Positions 57,626-64,000 of a DNA stretch of 64,000 nt are shown piece after piece (position 1 is the stretch's first letter; each line of letters starts with the position of its first letter). Source of the stretch: Kappaphycus alvarezii (Eukaryota > Rhodophyta > Florideophyceae > Gigartinales > Solieriaceae); assembly GCA_002205965.3 (NCBI GenBank), contig NADL03000665.1, forward strand, positions 1,178,001 to 1,242,000, given 5' to 3'. A program made the translations under genes and the position numbers. Under the pieces are notes generated by a model. That model made no database searches and was not told where the DNA came from. It saw nothing but the letters and a program-made list of their open reading frames with translations.

Positions 57626-60600
57626 TTTACTTTGGGCTTATACGATAAATTTCAGGTATGACAACAGCGGGCATGCTCGAAACAGTTGCAATTACCTCTA
57701 CAGTCGCATTTTAGATAATTGATCCATTTAAGCACTCATTTCTGATTTTAAAAAATACAACTCTTTGAAAATACTTTTAGATTGGTATCATCAAATATAA
57801 ATATCAAAATCAGAGTTCTTACTTGCGATTTTATTCGTAGACAGAAACACAACAGTCATATTTACAAGTATTAGACACTTGAAATATTTTGTTACAAGTA
57901 TCAGACATCATTTATTATCAGTTTCCAGTTTCGGAGCTTTTCTTAAACAATTTTTTGTAGAATTGTTTCTACTCACTATTGCAGTAAATTTCAGGCTATT
58001 TATAGAATTAACAGTGTTCATTATGTTCTTTCGCAAGTATTTCAAAAAATTAAAATCCTCTAAAATAAATTTGAAATTAAGTGATTACAATACTTCGGTA
58101 ATTCTCAGTTATCTTATTACCTATTATTTTTCATTCCTTATGTTTTATAGGTATATGAACAATATAGTAATCTTTAAGTTGTTACACAGATATTTCAACT
58201 CATACAAAATTTATTTGGGTTAATTTATTTGGGTTCTAGGAATCTCTAACGTGAATTTCTTGTAAGATTGTTTTTCGTTCAAATTTGTGCAGGGAAAGCG
58301 ATAATTGCATACGCACTTTCACTGAATGTGAAAAAGAACAATTTCAGTGTTTTCCCCCTGAGCCTTTGAATGTTACTTCTTCTGCTATGAAAACTACAAT
58401 CTTTCTGAAATACACAGTTCAATATATACTTCGACTGTTTTTTTGTCACCCTTTTGAAACAAAACAAAAAATCAGGCAATATTTTGTCCTGCGATAACCA
58501 AGCTAGGACATCGATTAATTTTTCAATGATTTGCAGATGGCTGAATAGGTATATGAAAAGGTCAACAGCACACTTATCAATCACATAGAAAGTTTAATGA
58601 GAGTTATAGGATTAGGGGACCATACTGGATATTTTAATTTAGAACTATACAGTAAAAAATAAATGAACTCCATTTTGGAGTATGAAATATTTATTTGAGG
58701 TATGATAAGTATCTCGTTATGAAAATCATTCAATTTTTTAGATTTTTTATTGCTAAGTAATACTCAGAAAGTCCATTATTTTTTCAGTCCAGACAGATAT
58801 ACTCAAATAATGGTAAATAGTAAAATTTAGTCCTCCAAATTAAAAGCTAAACCTAATAACTTCCTACAATCCACGCATCATGATGAAATCATTATGCAGT
58901 GGTTAAAATTATTTAGAAGAAATAAGCATACTGAATCCTCTTGGGAATTTAGCAGATCTTAAATATGTGCCTTGACAAATTTTGAAACCTATAGTTTATA
59001 TCTGACAAATCATTCCAACATGTAGACAAGTACATATTTTGTATTTTTAACGTTTAAAATATGTTTCAAATTTTCAAATAATACCAAATGTATAATTAGC
59101 TTAAGTTCGGAGCAGTTTTCACCTCAGTCGCTCTCAAAGAGTTAGATAGGTTTTCAATTCTTTATTCTATAATTTTGCATACTTTTTTTGTTACAGCTTT
59201 GTAATCATTTTTTCCTGAGGCACTGGGCTCGAATTTGGTAACTTGGAAACTAAATTTTTATGAATACTCTAGAACAAACTTCGTATGTATAACTTTCTAA
59301 CTGATGAAATTTGGAAATCTGTGCAGGACAGGTGAAGTGTTTCAAGTAAGTTATGCTAGAAAGGAAAACATTGATGAAAGGTTTCAAAAATCTGTATTCC
59401 GAAAGATATTTTTGAAAGCCTTTTGTTTTACATTATTTCTGCAGTCGACTTAATAGAATAATTTTTGTGCCATCGATCGAAGAATTCTACCCGAAATCTT
59501 TTAAATTAGTCCATTCACAGAGTAATTCACGTGATCTCATTCTTTATATCAAGCTTTTATTGTAAATACACTTGGTTAGTCTTTGTTTTGCAATACCCTT
59601 TTTTGATGCTGCTATTGAAAAATATGCTGCTTTGTTTAGTTATTGATTAATATTAGGTTGGCGGTATATACTCAAAATAGAAGCCTATATACCGGAAATG
59701 TACCCCTTGAACCTCATCTGTATTTCATATGGGTTCAACTTCAAGCTGATTCGTTTAATCTGGACTCTTTGGAATAATTCATGTTTTCATTACGCCATGA
59801 GTCTTCAAATAGGCCACTTACCCTAGAAAAATTGAGAAACAAACTGACATAATTGAAAACCTATATTTTACAAAGTAAAACCTATATTTTACAAAGTAAG
59901 GCATTTTCCGTTAGAAAAGCCCAATTGAAATATTAAAATCGCGTTTGAAACCCAATATTTTCACCTATAGTCTTTCATATAACATTGCCCTGTTTCTTTA
60001 TATTTCTGTCTAAAGAATTATAAAAGATAGAAAATAATGAATGTAGGCACGACGTGAAACACTGAGAGTGACAGAAGTGGATCTACAGAAAATAAAATAC
60101 AGAAGCAGAATCATCTCAATCATAATAAGTATTTTTTATCACAAATTTCTACAGTAATGATATATGAAATCAGTTTTGAGATAATTATGCATATTTCAAC
60201 ATATATCGATAAATTAAATGGACGAAATGAAAACCTATGCACTTGATTCCGGAAACCTTCCAAGAAATAATGGTATTTCAGCCCCATTGCTAACATTTTA
60301 GTCTTGCGTAGATTTTATGGGAACTTACTCGTAGAAATGAGAAATACGAAACGGATGAACAAGTATTTAGTAGGTCCTGGAGGTTTAATCTACCAAAATT
60401 TAACGTTCAAAGTGTTCTTTTCGATTTTGCCGAATATTACACAATTTTAATTTAAGCCCCTTCTGAAATTGAGAATTATTGTCAGAAATAAACATATTCT
60501 TGAATGAAAATCTGTATTGCAATGTATGAAAAATATATGTTCTTTCATCTTCAGGTAAGCAAAACAGCGAATTGAAATCATGCTTTTCTGAAATACTAGC

Positions 60601-61390
60601 AAGTAAATGGTATACAGAAACTGAAGAATACCGAATAAATATTCAAGACCTTTTCCAATTCGCTCAAGTGAAGTTAAATTAGAACTTCTGTTTCAAATAT
60701 ATAGCAAGTAACTGAAAAAAGTAAAAAAACAATTAAGTAAGCCTTCACTCGTTCAAAGAATATATATTCGCATTTTATCGACAATAGTGATGGCCGGGAA
60801 TTATTGGTCATAGAATTTTAAGTACATAAAAATTAAAAAAATTTGCAATCTCCTGTAATAGAATTATTCCAAAATAATTTTCATTTTATTGTCTACCTGT
60901 GCATATCAACTCACAAAGGAATTAATGACTTCCTGGGTTAATAAAGGAAATAATGACTTAATTTCTAAATTATTATCTGGGATCAATAGACTGCACTATA
61001 GAAGAATTATTACTTTTATCAATTAATTACCTGCTTACTATAGAATTCGCCACTACGACATGGAGAAATAATGACTGTATTACTATTCTTATTCTATCGG
61101 AATAAATATTCACCTTACTACATCTCCAGAATTTCATGACCGGAAAGTAATTAATTACCTTTGACTTGACCACTACCGATGTCCCTCAAAATTCATAATT
61201 TTACATTATTCAATACAACTGCCTAAAATGGTACAGTTTTAAACAAAGATCGAAATAGCCAAAATATACTTGAGCAGAGCCGTTTAAGACCAAAATATAC
61301 AAGATTCAGCAAAAAATGACGAATTTCACGACCTTTTCTGGTACAAATGAATTCACAGGGCGCAAATGCGCAATCTGAGCCCTTAATGCA
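57626..61390. other. A+T-rich stretch without genes
   Basis: No supportable gene. The 114-residue frame at 57879-58223 is phenylalanine-, leucine- and lysine-rich as expected from A+T-rich sequence. A hAT-like terminal motif (agtgatggccggg) near 60787 may mark the left end of the transposon that follows, but no partner end was found. Confidence 0.45.
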
Positions 61391-61449
61391 AGCAAAACCC
61401 CCTCCAGTCCGCGAAAAAGGTCCAACGGCCCTTCTTTCCGAGCGAAACT

Positions 61450-63692
61450 CACCACTTCCGGCGACTGCTCATTTCGTACCGTATGATGGAAATTCCAACA
61501 ACCCAGCCTTTTCTTTCGTGTAGCTTGAACGGATTTACCCCAACGATGAACGGCACAAGCGAAAGTTTAAATGTCGGCTTTGCGCGAAAATAGGTGCTTT
61601 GGGACGTGGAACCATAAATATCTGAAGCCACATGAACAGAAAACACAAGACAACTGACATGTCCGGGTTATTCAATAAACGTAAGGGGGGTTCAGCTATT
61701 ATATAAAGCCTGAAAAACCCCGGCTTCAAGAAAATATTCACCCAGAAGGTCAACAAATCGGGTTCGGTTCAAAAGAAATTAATTCGGTTATTCGTAGAAT
61801 AGATTGCTCTCAATCAAAGACCGCCATCTATTGTTGAATATTCGGGGTTTCGCGCAATTTTTGATTAATTTGTTCAAAAGATCAACCATGTCAGCCGTCA
61901 GGCCGTCAGTCGTATTCTACAGAAATTCGAGGCTATCGTTGATAAGTTTAATGCAGATACACTAGAGAAGGTTCCGATTTTAGCTGGATCTACAGATGAT
62001 TGCACCGCCGAAAGAAATGATTCCTATTTATCTTTAACAATATCGTTCATTTACAGCGAATTGGGATATCATACAAACATGGTGTGCTGCACTAAGCTGC
62101 TTGGTCGCCATACTGGAAAAGAACTTTCACGCTTCCTTCTTGAATCTACGAAGAAATTAGGAATCGAAAAAAAGTGACTTTTGTAACCACTGACAGCGCT
62201 GCTAATGCGAGGAAACAAGTCGAACATACGTCGGAAGACGGAGGTATTTCGGCTGAAATTGAAGATTCTGTACTGTTTGGAATCGCGGCTCGAGAAAATC
62301 AGAGAGCTTGAAAGTGCAGAGGAAACTCACGAGGTCGCCTCGATTTATGCGTAAGAAGGGGAAGCAATTACGTTTAAAGCAAGTGGATCTGAACCCGCTG
62401 ACAATGAATAAGTATTCGAAGAAGTAGAAACTGGACTGGATGAAAATGATATTAATAAGTAATTCAGCGAAAATTCATTCGATTATCAGCTCCATCTGAT
62501 CCTGAATGCCACCTTGCCGTAGTTGCCTGAAAACTTCTCCCTTGCATGTACTGTTCCTGAAAAATCCCCGACCAATCAGACAGATCCAGCCTACATTTTC
62601 AGATCTTCTTGGAATCGAATTGCATTTGCATCTCATTCGCTTCATTTTTCGTCTCGTAAGGCATTTTCAGACAAGGGGATTGACGAATTTCTTACGAAAG
62701 TGCGCCAGACTGTCGAGTCTTTTAAGAAGTCTGCAGTTGCTGCACAGTACCTTATTTCAGAGCTTTCGTCCAAAAATGCGGGTGTATTGCGGCCAATTTT
62801 GGGTGTTAAGACAAGATTGGGATCTACTGTTTCAATTGTTGAGAGATGTTTTGTATTTGGAACCCAAATTTGCATCAGCAATCGAAAAACTGTATGCTGA
62901 TAATGTTACATGGAAAGGTGTCGGTCCAACTGATAGACCTACCGCTAGGGAAAAGCTATCTCTGAAAGTTATTGTTGAGCTATTGTAATTCTGAAATATC
63001 TAAAGAAGAAGAAGGAACAAAATTTAATGGATTCTGTGAAACGAAGATTGATAGATGATTTATCTGAATTAATCCTGGACCGTCGTAAGAAGATTAACCT
63101 TCAGTGTCCAATGGCAGAGTGTTGCGCTCATGTTGCAACTCTTCTAACTCCCAGGTATTTAAAAATGAAGCACAAGGTTTTCTTGAGTTGAATTGGTGCT
63201 AACTCCATTTCTGACACAGCTACTGTGAAGCTTATTTCAAAATTGGCCAAAAACTACTTCACTATCACGGTTTCGTCAGGGTCGGATGCTTTAAATGAAA
63301 AAGCATCCGAACATTCAAAGAGGTATGTTTTATCAAGTTTAGATTCAGTTGATGATGATGTGCAAATTGGGGACAAAGTTGATGCCTCCATTGATTCTGA
63401 AAATAACCTTTGTAAGTTTATGGTGGCTTCTGCAAAAGAATTGGAACCGCTTGATTTTTGGAAGAAGTATGAAGGCACATTCCCAATATTATCTCGAGTC
63501 GGACGTGATTTTTTTAGTCCTAATGCTTCCTCCACATCATCTGGAAGAGCTTTTAGCGTTGCTGGATCAATTTTATCCCGAAAAGAAATCCCGGCTGACA
63601 GCTGGCTTTACCGAATGTCTTTTGAAAGTTGGAGACTATCTAAAGAGGCAAAAGAATCTTCCAGACGAATTAAATTAGATCCGCCATACTGA
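61450..63692 (+). pseudogene. hAT-family transposase with BED zinc finger, decayed
   Basis: All parts of a hAT transposase are readable in order. The BED finger has C-x2-C (KCRLCAK, near 61565) and H-x4-H (SHMNRKH, near 61632), with a TGA between them near 61629. A helical segment ends SIVEYSGFR near 61835. The first catalytic block is STDDCTAERNDSYLSL near 61990, where cysteine replaces the usual tryptophan. The second block is TTDSAANAR near 62190. The TRLGSTVSIVER block is near 62812, with leucine where tryptophan is conserved. The dimerisation domain, open at 63225-63692, contains FWKKYEGTFPILSRVGRDFF and SGRAFSVAGSILSRK. At least three frame changes and a stop inactivate it. Clear terminal inverted repeats were not found. 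Confidence 0.88.
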
Positions 63693-64000
63693 GAATGTTA
63701 TAAATTCTCTATTTGAAGTCTTTTAATAACTTTTATATGTCATGCTAAGTGCGGTATAATAAAATAGTGCTTGCTAATTTGACGAAATATGCTTCGGTTT
63801 ATACACACATAGACTGCCTTTCTGTCTCAAACCCTGTAAAAATAGATATTTATCGATATGCATATAAATAACTACAACTTAAACCTTTCAGGTAAGTTCA
63901 AGATTCACTTTCATATGTTCAATGGACTCCAGTTTATAAAAATTGTGTTTTTAGGTAAATTCTGTAAAAATATTCAAAAAAACCATCTACTGACGAAAAC
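63693..64000. other. A+T-rich flank
   Basis: No gene seen. It should contain the right terminal repeat of the hAT element, which I could not identify. Confidence 0.4.

Noticed and set aside
57879-58223. 114-residue phenylalanine-rich frame
   Set aside because: Typical of random open sequence in A+T-rich DNA.
60787-60810. Left terminal inverted repeat of the hAT element
   Set aside because: The motif agtgatggccggg resembles hAT ends, but no complementary end was found near 63.7-64.0 kb, so it is not annotated as a terminus.

Overview
This is a nuclear window from a eukaryote. The gene complement is sparse, spliced with very short introns (about 51-52 nt where I can model them), and embedded in transposon wreckage. 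The best-recognised host gene is a TSAUCER/TASH3 subunit of the TSET/TPLATE adaptor complex. That complex is known from plants and scattered other eukaryotes and is missing from animals and fungi. Together with short-LTR Ty1/copia and Ty3/gypsy elements this points to an alga or a related protist, perhaps a red alga; the lineage is inference.

Layout. At 0.8-1.5 kb there is a possible spliced or decayed gene with paired cysteines. From 4.6-5.5 kb lies a PP2C phosphatase (+), converging on a small coiled-coil gene (-, 5.7-6.1 kb). From 8.3-12.3 kb lies TSAUCER/TASH3 (-), flanked on both sides by arrays of the pentanucleotide TACTG. From 12.8-16.9 kb lies a 5'-truncated Ty3/gypsy element (+). 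It is followed on the opposite strand by two accessory reading frames (17.07-18.63 kb), the first of which begins with a clear copy of the histone H3 N-terminal tail. From 19.45-26.38 kb lies a decayed Ty1/copia element with LTRs of only about 110 bp and a recognisable primer-binding site, then a small minisatellite. From 27.6-29.3 kb (-) there are two LINE-like carboxy-terminal fragments.

From about 29.4 kb to the end the sequence turns strongly A+T-rich and holds no convincing host gene. It holds eroded elements: a PIF/Harbinger-type transposase (31.0-31.6 kb), a second gypsy integrase related to the first (32.1-32.9 kb), a 406-bp Tc1/mariner-type MITE with TA duplication (42.79-43.19 kb), a complete but dead gypsy element with about 200-bp LTRs on the minus strand (52.48-57.63 kb), and a BED-finger hAT transposase (61.5-63.7 kb).

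The two certain host genes both carry small frame breaks, several in homopolymers. This raises the question of residual sequencing indels versus pseudogenisation. The most unusual item is the H3-tail reading frame: it keeps the K9 and K27 contexts but lacks K4, and it sits in the retrotransposon cluster fused to non-histone sequence.
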